Positions 46,954-55,776 of a stretch of 60,060 bases of DNA are shown here, piece after piece. Source of the DNA: Nocardia rhamnosiphila NBRC 108938 (GTDB taxonomy: Bacteria > Actinomycetota > Actinomycetes > Mycobacteriales > Mycobacteriaceae); assembly GCF_000720425.1 (NCBI RefSeq), contig NZ_JOAJ01000016.1, positions 1-60,060 of the forward strand, read 5' to 3'. Both the position numbers and the translations under genes were made by a program. Numbering within the stretch: the first letter of the stretch is position 1; each line of letters begins with the position of its first letter. The notes under the pieces were generated by a model. That model had not been told where the DNA came from. It worked only from the letters and a program-made list of their open reading frames with translations, and did no database searches.

Positions 46954-47027
46954 GGTGAGTGACGGGACTCGAACCCGCGACAGCCAGGATCACAACCTGG
47001 TGCTCTACCAACTGAACTACACTCACC
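46954..47027 (-). tRNA. tRNA-His (anticodon GTG)
   Basis: The reverse strand has acceptor GTGAGTG/CACTCAC, the extra G-1 opposite discriminator C that marks tRNA-His, and anticodon stem CCAGG/CCTGG around TTGTGAT (anticodon GTG). The T loop is GGTTCGAGTC. The 74-base length includes G-1; CCA is not encoded. Confidence 0.95.
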
Positions 47028-47113
47028 ATCGCCGATTTGCACCGGCGGCCTAGATAGTAGCGCGTCTACCCCTCCGCAAGCCAATCGGTTATCGGTGTGC
47101 CGGTCGCCGGGCT

Positions 47114-47755
47114 CTAGACCCGGCCGGGCGCGCCGCCGCCGGTTCCGCCCGTGGTACCGGCACTGACCTCGGCGGCGATCGCGGAGATCTCCGCCGTCGA
47201 GGGGCCCGGCGCGGGGACGAAGGCGGTGCGCCGGTAGTACTCGAGTTCCCGGATCGATTCCTGGATATCGGCGAGCGCGCGATGGGCCAGACCTTTCTCG
47301 GGCTGGCCGAAATAGATCCGCGGGTACCAGCGGCGGCACAGTTCCTTGATCGAGCTGACGTCGATCATCCGGTAGTGCAGGTGCGCGTCCAGCTCCGGCA
47401 TGTCCCGGGCGATGAAACCACGATCGGTGGCGATGGAGTTACCGGCCAGGGGCACCACCCGGGCGGTGGGTGCGTACTGCTTCACATAATCGAGGACCTG
47501 CCGCTCGGCCTCGGCGAGGGTGACCGTGGAGCGCCGCACCTCTTCGGTCAGGCCGGACCGGGCGTGCATCTCGGCGACCACCTCGGGCATCGCCGCGAGC
47601 GCCTCGTCGTCGGCGTGGATGACGATATCCACCCCGTCACCGAGAACATTCAGATCGCTGTCGGTCACCAGGGCGGCCACCTCGATCAGTTTGTCGGTGA
47701 CCAGGTCGAGCCCGGTCATCTCACAATCCATCCACACCACTAATTTGTCCGACAC
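47114..47755 (-). CDS. orn: Oligoribonuclease
   Basis: A 213-residue DEDDh 3'-5' exoribonuclease that degrades short oligoribonucleotides, including pGpG from c-di-GMP turnover. [10 protein letters not shown] carries the first Asp/Glu pair, and [12 protein letters not shown] carries the catalytic His and last Asp. The length matches mycobacterial Orn (about 215). The GTG at 47755 is chosen because TAGGGT (47768-47763) lies exactly 7 bases upstream; the frame opens earlier at 47782. It is usually essential. Confidence 0.96.
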   Translation of the reverse strand: MSDKLVVWMDCEMTGLDLVTDKLIEVAALVTDSDLNVLGDGVDIVIHADDEALAAMPEVVAEMHARSGLTEEVRRSTVTLAEAERQVLDYVKQYAPTARVVPLAGNSIATDRGFIARDMPELDAHLHYRMIDVSSIKELCRRWYPRIYFGQPEKGLAHRALADIQESIRELEYYRRTAFVPAPGPSTAEISAIAAEVSAGTTGGTGGGAPGRV

Positions 47756-47839
47756 CCGCACCACCCTAATCAGCGCCGCCACCCGCCGAGCGCAATCACC
47801 GCCCTCTCCGTGTGGGAAGTCTCCGGGACCGGCCCCCGG

Positions 47840-48643
47840 TCAGCCGCCGAGCTTCTTGTAGAACGCGCCCGCGATCGGGGCGGTGACCGCTCTGGGCCCG
47901 TAGTTGCCGGCAGCGCTCATACCCTTCCCGATCAGGCCGGGCACCACCCGCATCTTGTTGCGGGCCAGCGCGTCGATCGAGATCCGGGCCGTGTACTCCG
48001 ATGACACCCACAGGAAATCCGGGACCATGCGGTCGACCAGGGAGGCGTCGGCGGGATCGGGGATCTCGGTACGCACCGGGCCCGGGGCGAGCAGGGTGAT
48101 GTGCACCCCGGAACCTTTCAGCTCGCCCCGCAGGGATTCGGCGAAGGTGTTGGCGAAGGCTTTGCTCGCCGCGTAGGTGGCGTTGTTGGGGATGGGCATG
48201 TTCCCGGCCGCCGAACCGCTCACCAGGATGCCCCCGGCCCGGCGGGCCAGCATCGCGGGAAGCACGGCCAGGGTCAGGTCGTGCACGGCGACGGCGTTCA
48301 ACTCCAGCTGATCGCGTTCGTAGGCGGGATCGAGGGCGGACAGGGGCCCGAACGTCGCGATACCCGCGTTGTTACACAGGATCGAGATATCCCGGCCCGC
48401 GAGTTCCTCGGTGAGCGGAGCCCGCTGCGCCCGGTCGGCGAGATCGACGGCGCGGACTTCGGCGGTGATGCCGTGCTCCCTGGTCAGCCGACCGGCCAGG
48501 TCGTCGAGGAGCTCGCCGCGGCGCGCGACCAGGATGAGCGAATGACCCCGGCGGGCCAGTTCGGCGGCCAGTGCGGTTCCGATTCCGGACGAAGCGCCGG
48601 TCACCACGGCGCGGCTCTCGGCGGTAGGCGAAGGCAAACCCAT
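47840..48643 (-). CDS. Short-chain dehydrogenase/reductase
   Basis: A 267-residue SDR with VTGASSGIG (cofactor), CNNAG, catalytic serine in LVSGSAAGNM and YAASK. It belongs to the classical DltE/DHRS-like group that oxidises or reduces hydrophobic substrates. The ATG at 48643 lies 7 bases after TAGGGT (48656-48651), again leaderless; the open frame runs to 48763 without similarity. It follows tRNA-Arg on the same strand with no operon partner. Confidence 0.9.
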   Translation of the reverse strand: MGLPSPTAESRAVVTGASSGIGTALAAELARRGHSLILVARRGELLDDLAGRLTREHGITAEVRAVDLADRAQRAPLTEELAGRDISILCNNAGIATFGPLSALDPAYERDQLELNAVAVHDLTLAVLPAMLARRAGGILVSGSAAGNMPIPNNATYAASKAFANTFAESLRGELKGSGVHITLLAPGPVRTEIPDPADASLVDRMVPDFLWVSSEYTARISIDALARNKMRVVPGLIGKGMSAAGNYGPRAVTAPIAGAFYKKLGG

Positions 48644-48804
48644 TCCCGACACCCTAGAGGGCGCTGCCGGGCGTAGCCCGCCCACAGCCCGCGCAGGGCC
48701 GGGGCGAATGCGGAGGTTCGCTGACCGGGATCGGGTGTTTGGGGCGTGACGGAGGGGGTACACCCACTCCGACTGGCCCGAACAGCTCAGTCGGGTGGGT
48801 GGAG

Positions 48805-48878
48805 CGCCCCCGGCAGGAATCGAACCTGCGACCTAGGGATTAGAAGGCCCTTGCTCTATCCAACTGAGCTACGGAGGC
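48805..48878 (-). tRNA. tRNA-Arg (anticodon TCT)
   Basis: The reverse strand has acceptor GCCTCCG/CGGGGGC, D arm TAGCTCAGTTGGATAGAGCA, anticodon arm around CTTCTAA (anticodon TCT, for AGA codons) and T loop GGTTCGATTC. It is 74 bases with discriminator G. One base pair at the base of the anticodon loop (C-T) is mismatched. Confidence 0.94.
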
Positions 48879-49013
48879 AGTGGTTCCACCATGGCGGACA
48901 ACGGCCGCGCTGTCCAGCTGAAAAGTGTAGCGATCGACCGGATCGTCTGATTTGGGCTGCCCGGAAACAGCCCCGGCGGGCCGAACGGTGCCCGTCGAAC
49001 TACTCTCGAAGCT

Positions 49014-51053
49014 ATGTCGTCAGCCCAGGCTCCCGCCGCCGAACCCGCTACGAAGGCCGGTCGGCCCAGTGGCTCGGCGGTCGTTCCGGCGGTGCTGACA
49101 GTGTTCGCCGCGGCACTCGCCGCGTTGGTATCGATGCTGGTGGTGGGCTTGTCGGCCGCCCAAGCGCTGAGTCTGCTGGGTATTCCCGATCCTGGTCCGC
49201 TGACCACCTACGGTCTGCCCGCGCTCCGGGCGCTGGCCGATCTCTTCGCGGCCTTCACAGTGGGGTCGCTGCTCTTCGCGGCTTTTCTGGTGCCGCCGCA
49301 GCGTGGCGGTCTACTCGACACTGGGGGTTACCGCGCGGTGCGGCGGGCCTCGGGCCTGGCGGTGGCCTGGGCGGTGAGCGCCGCGCTGCTGGTACCGCTG
49401 ACCGTCTCCGACAGCACCGGCCGGCCGGTCACCGAGATCTTGGCACCCCAGGATCTGTGGGGGGTCGCCGACGAGATCGAACTCGCCGGTACCTGGCGGC
49501 TCACCGCGATCGGCGCTCTGCTGCTGGCGATCGGCTGCCGGCTGGCCCTGCGCTGGGGATGGACGCCGGTGCTGTTCGGCGCGTCGGTCGCGGTGATGAT
49601 GCCGCTGGCGCTGACCGGGCATTCCGCGTCCGGTGGTGCCCACGATGTGGCCACCAACAGTTTGATCCTGCATCTGATCGCCGCGGCGGTCTGGGTCGGC
49701 GGTCTCGGCGCGCTGCTGGTTCACGCGTTGCGGGACGGTACCCATACGGCCCTGGCCGCCCGGCGTTTCTCCGCGGTGGCCCTGGTGTCCTTCGTGGTGC
49801 TGGCCGTCAGCGGCCTGGCCAACTCGTGGGTGCGGGTGCCCTGGGACGAGCTGTTCACCAGCACCTACGGCCGGTTGGTGCTGGCCAAGGCCGCCGCACT
49901 GGTGATTCTCGGCGTCTTCGGCTGGTTCCAGCGGCGCGCGGCGCTTCCGGCACTGGCCGCCGACCCGGACGACCGGCGCGCGCTCGCCCGCTTCGCGAGT
50001 GTGGAACTGCTCGTCTTCGCCGCGACCATGGGCCTGGCGGTGGGGCTGGGCCGGACTCCGCCGCCGGCGCCGACCAGCGTGCCGACCCCGATGGAGGTCG
50101 AGCTCGGCTACAACCTGGACGGCCCGCCCACGGTGGCGCGGCTGCTCTTCGACTGGCGTTTCGACCTGATCTTCGGCACGCTCGCCATCGTGCTGGCGGT
50201 GCTCTATCTGCTGGGCGTCCGGCGGTTGCGGGCGCGTGGTGACGTGTGGCCGGTCGGCCGGACCCTCGCCTGGCTGCTCGGCTGCGCGGTGCTGCTGTTC
50301 ACGACCTCGTCGGGGGTCGGCCGCTACGCGCCCGCCATGTTCAGCGTGCACATGGGCGCCCATATGGCGCTGTCGATGCTGACCCCGATCCTGCTGGCCC
50401 TGGGTGGCGTGGTGACGCTCGCGTTGCGCGCGCTGCCGCCGGCCGGGCGGGACGGCGTCCCGGGCCCCCGGGAATGGATTCTGGCGGCCGTACACAACCC
50501 GGTCTCCCGGTTCCTCACTCAGCCGATCGTGGCCTCGGTGCTCTTCGTGGCCGGTTTCTATGCGCTCTACCTGGGCGGGATCTTCGATGCCTACGCCGAT
50601 TCCCATACCGCGCATCTGCTGATGAACCTGCATTTCCTGCTCAGTGGCTATCTCTTCTACTGGGTGGTGATCGGGATAGACCCGAAACCGCGCCGGGTGG
50701 AGCCGCTGACCAGATTGGCCATGGTGTTCGGTTCGCTGCCCTTCCACGCCTTCTTCGGGGTCGTGTTGATGGGAATGAGCACGGTGCTGGCCGGCTGGTT
50801 CTATCGGAGCCTCGACCTGGGCTGGCCCATCGATCTACTGGGTGATCAGCGCACCGGAGGCAGTCTGGCGTGGGCCACCGGTGAGGTACCGCTGGTCGTG
50901 GTCATGCTGGCGCTGCTGATCCAGTGGTCGCGCAGCGACGCGCGGCTGGCCCGGCGCACCGACCGCGCCGCGGAACGCGACGACGACGCGGAACTCGCCG
51001 CGCACAATGCCATGTTCGCCCAATTGGCCAAGCGAGATCGGGCAAGTAGGTAG
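49014..51053 (+). CDS. ctaG: CopD-CtaG fusion, cytochrome c oxidase assembly / copper protein
   Basis: A 679-residue membrane protein. The first half has about eight segments with CopD-like histidine motifs (SLILHLIAAAVWVGGL). The second half is a caa3_CtaG domain (FSVHMGAHMALSML, HTAHLLMNLHFLLSGYLF) with the conserved His residues that handle copper during oxidase assembly. Mycobacterial Rv0102 has the same fusion. ATG 49014 is 7 bases after TACTCT (49001-49006), so the message is probably leaderless. The dehydratase gene starts directly at its stop codon. Confidence 0.93.
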   Translation: MSSAQAPAAEPATKAGRPSGSAVVPAVLTVFAAALAALVSMLVVGLSAAQALSLLGIPDPGPLTTYGLPALRALADLFAAFTVGSLLFAAFLVPPQRGGLLDTGGYRAVRRASGLAVAWAVSAALLVPLTVSDSTGRPVTEILAPQDLWGVADEIELAGTWRLTAIGALLLAIGCRLALRWGWTPVLFGASVAVMMPLALTGHSASGGAHDVATNSLILHLIAAAVWVGGLGALLVHALRDGTHTALAARRFSAVALVSFVVLAVSGLANSWVRVPWDELFTSTYGRLVLAKAAALVILGVFGWFQRRAALPALAADPDDRRALARFASVELLVFAATMGLAVGLGRTPPPAPTSVPTPMEVELGYNLDGPPTVARLLFDWRFDLIFGTLAIVLAVLYLLGVRRLRARGDVWPVGRTLAWLLGCAVLLFTTSSGVGRYAPAMFSVHMGAHMALSMLTPILLALGGVVTLALRALPPAGRDGVPGPREWILAAVHNPVSRFLTQPIVASVLFVAGFYALYLGGIFDAYADSHTAHLLMNLHFLLSGYLFYWVVIGIDPKPRRVEPLTRLAMVFGSLPFHAFFGVVLMGMSTVLAGWFYRSLDLGWPIDLLGDQRTGGSLAWATGEVPLVVVMLALLIQWSRSDARLARRTDRAAERDDDAELAAHNAMFAQLAKRDRASR

Positions 51054-52022
51054 ATGACCGAGCAGAGAATCCCGCTGACACCTGTGCCACCGCTCCGGCG
51101 TATCTACCGGTCGGATGTGCGGGCGGCGCGTCGGCGACTGACCGGGCGCATTCGCAAGACCCCGGTCTTCCACACCGCCGTACCGGGGCCCGGCGGCCCT
51201 GTCCCGGTCACCCTGAAGCTCGAGTATCTGCAGCACGGTGGCACATTCAAGGTGCGCGGCAGTTATAACGCGCTGTTGTCGGAACGAGTGTGTCCCGAGC
51301 ATGTGGTGATCGCTTCGGGCGGTAACGCGGGGATCGCCGCGGCGCTGGCGGCGGCCGGGATGGGCAAGACCTGCACGGTGGTGGTCCCGGAATCGGCACC
51401 GCACACCAAGGTCGCCGCCATGTGGTCGCACGGTGCCGAGGTGCGCTGGCACGGAACCACCTACGCCGAGGCCTATGAGCACGCCTGCGAGATCACCGCC
51501 GAGCGCGGGGCGTTGCAGTTGCACGCCTACGATCTGCCCGCGGTGGTGGCCGGGGCCGGAGTGATCGAACTGGAGATCGAGGAGCAGGTCCGCGGGCGGC
51601 CGCCGATTCTGGTCGCGGTCGGCGGCGGAGGGTTGATCGGCGGGATCGCCGCCGCCGGCGGGCGCCGCCGCGAGATCGTGGGCGTCGAACCCGAGGGGAT
51701 CCCGACGCTGAATTCCGCGCTGGCCGCCGGAAAGCCGGTCGATGTGGAGGTGTCCAGTATCACCGCCGATGCCCTGGGCGCCTCGCGGATCGGCGAGATC
51801 GCTCTCGATGTGACCCGGCGCTACGGTGTGCGGTCCGCGCTGGTGACCGATGACGCGATCACCGACGCCCGGGACTATCTGTGGCGGGAGTTCCGGATCG
51901 TCGTCGAACTCTCCGGCGCGGTGGCCCTGGCCGCGATTCTCAGCGGTGCCTATGTACCGCGGGAGGGCGAGCGGCCGGTGGTTGTGCTGTGCGGCGCGAA
52001 CACCGAACTCCCGGTGCTCTGA
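51054..52022 (+). CDS. PLP-dependent serine/threonine dehydratase-like enzyme
   Basis: A 322-residue fold-type II PLP enzyme. The cofactor lysine is K66 in GGTFKVRGSYN, SGGNAGIAAA binds the PLP-carboxylate side, and VGGGGLIGG binds the phosphate. It resembles catabolic threonine/serine dehydratases (2-oxobutanoate or pyruvate plus ammonia as products). No ACT regulatory domain is present, so it should not be feedback-inhibited by isoleucine. ATG 51054 follows the CtaG stop (TAG 51051-51053) with no gap, so the two are co-translated. Confidence 0.88.
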   Translation: MTEQRIPLTPVPPLRRIYRSDVRAARRRLTGRIRKTPVFHTAVPGPGGPVPVTLKLEYLQHGGTFKVRGSYNALLSERVCPEHVVIASGGNAGIAAALAAAGMGKTCTVVVPESAPHTKVAAMWSHGAEVRWHGTTYAEAYEHACEITAERGALQLHAYDLPAVVAGAGVIELEIEEQVRGRPPILVAVGGGGLIGGIAAAGGRRREIVGVEPEGIPTLNSALAAGKPVDVEVSSITADALGASRIGEIALDVTRRYGVRSALVTDDAITDARDYLWREFRIVVELSGAVALAAILSGAYVPREGERPVVVLCGANTELPVL

Positions 52023-52319
52023 CACGCTGACCGCGTATCGGTTCACCGCTCGACCACGCCGCGGACGCGGCGCCGAGCGATCTTTCGTCCGACGGTTGTC
52101 GCCATGGCGTGAACGAGACACCGGGAGCATCGAGTCCGGCTGCGTCCGAACGTTTTCGACACCCGGCCCCGCTGTTGTCGTGCGGCCCCGCGCGAATGTG
52201 GGACGGCGGCCGGCTATCTCCGAATTGTCCGTTCTCCGCTGGCGCTGAGGAGGGATATCACCGGCTCCGCCGGTGGTGGGTCCATGCATGTCATGGTCCG
52301 GGTGCTTAAACTGATGCGA
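52023..52319 (+). promoter_or_regulatory. Upstream region of the LuxR gene
   Basis: About 300 bases. CACCGGC-TCC-GCCGGTG (52259-52275) is a perfect 7-base inverted repeat that may end the upstream operon or bind a regulator. TAAACT (52307-52312) lies 7 bases before the GTG start at 52320. Confidence 0.5.
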
Positions 52320-55103
52320 GTGCAGCAATCTCTCGCGACAGTGTTCGTCGGTCGCGACGCCGAGGTCGCGGCTCTGGTCTCGGGTGGGCGTACCGCGCTC
52401 GCGGGGCGCGGTGCCGTGATCCTCGTGGAAGGCGAAGCCGGTATCGGCAAGACCACGCTGCTCGGTGCCGCCGCCCGGCAGTTCGCCGAACTGGGATTGC
52501 AGGTGCGGACGAGTCGCGCGAGAGAACTCCAGCAGGATGTTCCGTTCGCGGCGTTGGCCACCTGGCTCGTCACCGGGGATCCACCCGCCGATTCCGATCC
52601 GATCCGCACCCTGCTCGACGGCGCGGACCAGGCCGGAGATGCCGCGGCCACGCACGAATTCGCCTTGGCCGAACTCCTGCTCGAACAGATCCGTGCCTGG
52701 TGCGCGGAGCGACCCGTCGCATTGCTGCTCGACGATGTCCACTGGGCCGACCGCTCCAGTCTGGCCGTGCTGCACCGGCTGTGCACGCTCGCCGATCGGC
52801 TGCCGCTGGTACTGGTGCTGTCGACCCGCCCCGTCACCTCCGACCCGGCCTTCGCGGTGTTGACCGCCACATTGACCACCTGCGCCGCCACCACCGTCCG
52901 GCTGGGCGCGCTGCCCGACGCGGCGACAACGACCATGGTCCGGGAGATGGTCGGCACGGTGCCGCCGCCGGCGCTGCTGCGCCAGGTCGCCCGAGCGTAC
53001 GGGCATCCGCTGCACATCACGGAGCTGGTGGCCGCATCACTGCTGGATCCCGCCGGCGACGCGAAGCCCACGACCGGTTCCGCCCGGCAGCCGGTCGGCT
53101 CCCTGGCCGAGGCGATCTGGCGCCGGGCCGAATCGCTGTCGCGGCCGACCCGCGACCTGTTGCCCATGGCCGCGGCACTGGGCCCGAAGGTCGATGTCGT
53201 GGAACTCGCCGCGGTGCTGGACGGCCACATCATGGAAGTGTGGAGCGCGGTGACCGAGGCGACGGACGCCGGGCTGCTCACCATGGTCGATTCCGAGCTC
53301 GCCTTCCGCCACGATCTGATCCGGCATGTGCTGGCGGAGCGATTACCCGCCTCCCTGCGCTCGGATCTGCTGCGCCGGGCCGGGCGCGTGCTGCAGACCA
53401 CGGGCGCCCCGATAGAACGGGTCGCCTACTACCTGTCGATCGGCGGCCGGGAACTCGAGCCGGCGAGTCTGCAATGGCTGCTCTCGGTATCCGACGCGTT
53501 GATCGTGCGCGCCCCGGAACTGGCGATGCGCCTGCTGACCCGCATAGTCGATACGGCCGGGCTCGACACGGCGACCCGTGCCGCCCTGATCCGGATGCGG
53601 ACCCGCGCGCTGCTGTGGAACGGCCGGACCGACCAGGCCGAGGCCACGTTGCGAGTGGCGTTACGGCATCGGCCCGAGCACGCCGACGACCCGGGTCTGC
53701 GCTGGTTGCTGGCTCATGTATGCCATGCCCAGGGTCGATTGGCCGAGGCCGTCGAAGTCGCCGAGACCGCGCTGAACACGCTGGATCTCGGCGACGCCGA
53801 CGCGGCGCGTTTCCTGGGCCTGTGCGCGCTGGACAATTTCTTCCTCGAACGGTTCGCCGAGGCCGAACAGGCCGGGCGGCACGCGGTCGCGCTGGGACGG
53901 CAGTCGGGCAACTCCCTGGCCACCGGGTACGGGCTGATGGCCCTCGGCGCCGTGCGCTACACCCAGGGCTACCTGGACGAAGCGCTGGAGATCAGCACCG
54001 AGTCGCTCACGGTGTTGCAGGACGGCGCCGGCTCGGACCAGATCGATCCGTACGTGCTGTACGCGCACTGCCTGATCGAGCTCGACCGCCCGGCCGCGGC
54101 CGTGGAGGCCCTGCAGACCGCCATCGGCCACAACCGCCGGATGCACGGGCTCTACCTGGCCGCGAACCTGATGGCCAAAGCGCGCATGTTTCTGTTGAAC
54201 GGGCGCTGGGACGAGGCGATCGCGGAGTGCCGGGCGTGCCTGGAGACCGCCGATGTGCTCGGTTACGCGCCGGTCGCCCACAGTGTGATGGCGCTGATCG
54301 GGATACACCGTGGTGCGGCGCCACCCGGAGACGCGCTCGTCGCGGACGACCGCTTGGGTACCGCCGGATACGGGTACATGCAACCGTGGGTCACCGCCCT
54401 GGTCCACGAAACCCGGGGCAACCCGGAACCGGCGCTGCGGTTGCTCGTCGAGACCCACGCGAAGCTCGACGGAGGTATGAGCGCCTCGACCCTGCACTAC
54501 ATCCTTCCCGATATAGCCCGCCTGGCGTTCGACGCCGGCGATGCGGAGGCGCTGCACGGCGCGCGGACGGCGGCCGACGAACTGGTGGCCAAGCAGTGGA
54601 CCGCCGCACGCTCGGGTATCGCGCAGCTGTGCCGCGGGCTGGCCGACCGCGACTCCGACGCGCTCTTCGCCGCCGCGCGGGAGTTCGCGCACTGTGATTG
54701 GCCGCTCTACGAAGCCCAGGCCTACGAGGACGCGGCGATCGTGCTGGCCGCGGGCGGTCGCGGGGCCGACGCGCGGGAGGCGCTCGAATCCGCCGTCCAG
54801 CTGTACACCCGGCTGGGTGCTTCGTGGGATACCGCCCGCGCGGTGGCCCGGATCCGGCGTTACGGAATCCGCCGGGGCGTGCGGGGCCCGCGCAATCGCC
54901 CGAAAACGGGCTGGGCGTCGCTGACCGAGACCGAACGATCCGTGGCGGTCCAGGTGGCCGACGGCTCGTCGAACGCCGATATCGCTGCGCAGATGTTCCT
55001 GTCGCGACGCACCGTCCAATCGCATGTGTCGAGCATTCTGGCCAAACTCGGCGTGCGCTCACGGCGGGATATCGCCGCCGCCATGACGGCCGCGGGCCGC
55101 TGA
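52320..55103 (+). CDS. LuxR-family regulator of the large ATP-binding (LAL) type
   Basis: A 927-residue regulator. An AAA-type ATPase domain has Walker A GEAGIGKTT (residues 38-46) and Walker B ALLLDDVHW (about 134-142). A long helical repeat region (about residues 330-850, TPR-like) follows, and the last 60 residues form a LuxR HTH (LTETERSVAVQVADG, then NADIAAQMFLSRRTVQSHVSSIL). LAL proteins are activators of secondary metabolism or catabolism that sense a ligand or protein partner and hydrolyse ATP. GTG 52320 is chosen from the TAAACT box; ATG 52284 is the alternative. No target operon is next to it. Confidence 0.92.
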   Translation: MQQSLATVFVGRDAEVAALVSGGRTALAGRGAVILVEGEAGIGKTTLLGAAARQFAELGLQVRTSRARELQQDVPFAALATWLVTGDPPADSDPIRTLLDGADQAGDAAATHEFALAELLLEQIRAWCAERPVALLLDDVHWADRSSLAVLHRLCTLADRLPLVLVLSTRPVTSDPAFAVLTATLTTCAATTVRLGALPDAATTTMVREMVGTVPPPALLRQVARAYGHPLHITELVAASLLDPAGDAKPTTGSARQPVGSLAEAIWRRAESLSRPTRDLLPMAAALGPKVDVVELAAVLDGHIMEVWSAVTEATDAGLLTMVDSELAFRHDLIRHVLAERLPASLRSDLLRRAGRVLQTTGAPIERVAYYLSIGGRELEPASLQWLLSVSDALIVRAPELAMRLLTRIVDTAGLDTATRAALIRMRTRALLWNGRTDQAEATLRVALRHRPEHADDPGLRWLLAHVCHAQGRLAEAVEVAETALNTLDLGDADAARFLGLCALDNFFLERFAEAEQAGRHAVALGRQSGNSLATGYGLMALGAVRYTQGYLDEALEISTESLTVLQDGAGSDQIDPYVLYAHCLIELDRPAAAVEALQTAIGHNRRMHGLYLAANLMAKARMFLLNGRWDEAIAECRACLETADVLGYAPVAHSVMALIGIHRGAAPPGDALVADDRLGTAGYGYMQPWVTALVHETRGNPEPALRLLVETHAKLDGGMSASTLHYILPDIARLAFDAGDAEALHGARTAADELVAKQWTAARSGIAQLCRGLADRDSDALFAAAREFAHCDWPLYEAQAYEDAAIVLAAGGRGADAREALESAVQLYTRLGASWDTARAVARIRRYGIRRGVRGPRNRPKTGWASLTETERSVAVQVADGSSNADIAAQMFLSRRTVQSHVSSILAKLGVRSRRDIAAAMTAAGR

Positions 55104-55240
55104 ATCCGGGGACCACTCTTTCCACAAGTGCGCGGCCGCGCGGAAGTTGTGCACAGATTCGATTCGCGCCCCCCACCGCCCCGTCGGGCCGGTAACCATG
55201 AGTACGTCCCCGGAAGCACCGGGCGAACGGAGGGGCGGAA

Positions 55241-55741
55241 ATGTACGAAGCAGTGGCGACCGTGGTCGGTACGGTGGTGACCGAACCGGTGAGACGAGAA
55301 CTGCCCGGCGGCGAGCAGATGATCAGCTTCCGGTTGGCGAGTACCGCGCGGCGGCTGGATCGCGAAACCGGTGAATGGGTGGACAACGGGACGCTCTTCC
55401 TCACGGTGAGCTGCTGGCGGCGGTTGGTGGCCGGGGTGGACGCGTCGATCCATCGGGGTGATCCGGTGATCGTGCAGGGGCAGCTGCGGTCGAACGAGTA
55501 CCACACCCGGGAAGGCGCCCAGCGTCGCGATCTGGAGATGCGAGCGCATACCCTGGGGCCGGACCTCACCCGCTGCACCGCCCGGGTGGAGCGCCGACGG
55601 ACCGGGCATCCGGCCACGACCGGGAATATATCCGCCGGTCCCGGCGCTGCGACTGCCGAAACCGGGGCGGCGGGGGAACCGAACGATCCGATGGTGGAGC
55701 AGCCGGCGCGCGACGAGGAGCCCGTGAACGCCGACGTGTGA
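55241..55741 (+). CDS. Single-stranded DNA-binding protein paralogue (Rv2478c-like)
   Basis: A 166-residue protein with an SSB OB-fold (residues about 1-110; VATVVGTVV, then LFLTVSCWRRLV, and VIVQGQLRSNEY). A disordered tail follows that lacks the acidic DDDIPF-type end of the main SSB. This fits the second SSB of actinobacteria, which is neighbour to ettA and gdh in M. tuberculosis and related to recombination or natural uptake rather than replication. GGAGGGGCGGAA precedes the ATG at 55241. Confidence 0.92.
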   Translation: MYEAVATVVGTVVTEPVRRELPGGEQMISFRLASTARRLDRETGEWVDNGTLFLTVSCWRRLVAGVDASIHRGDPVIVQGQLRSNEYHTREGAQRRDLEMRAHTLGPDLTRCTARVERRRTGHPATTGNISAGPGAATAETGAAGEPNDPMVEQPARDEEPVNADV

Positions 55742-55776
55742 AACCGCACCGATGTTTGACGGATAGGGTGATCGCT

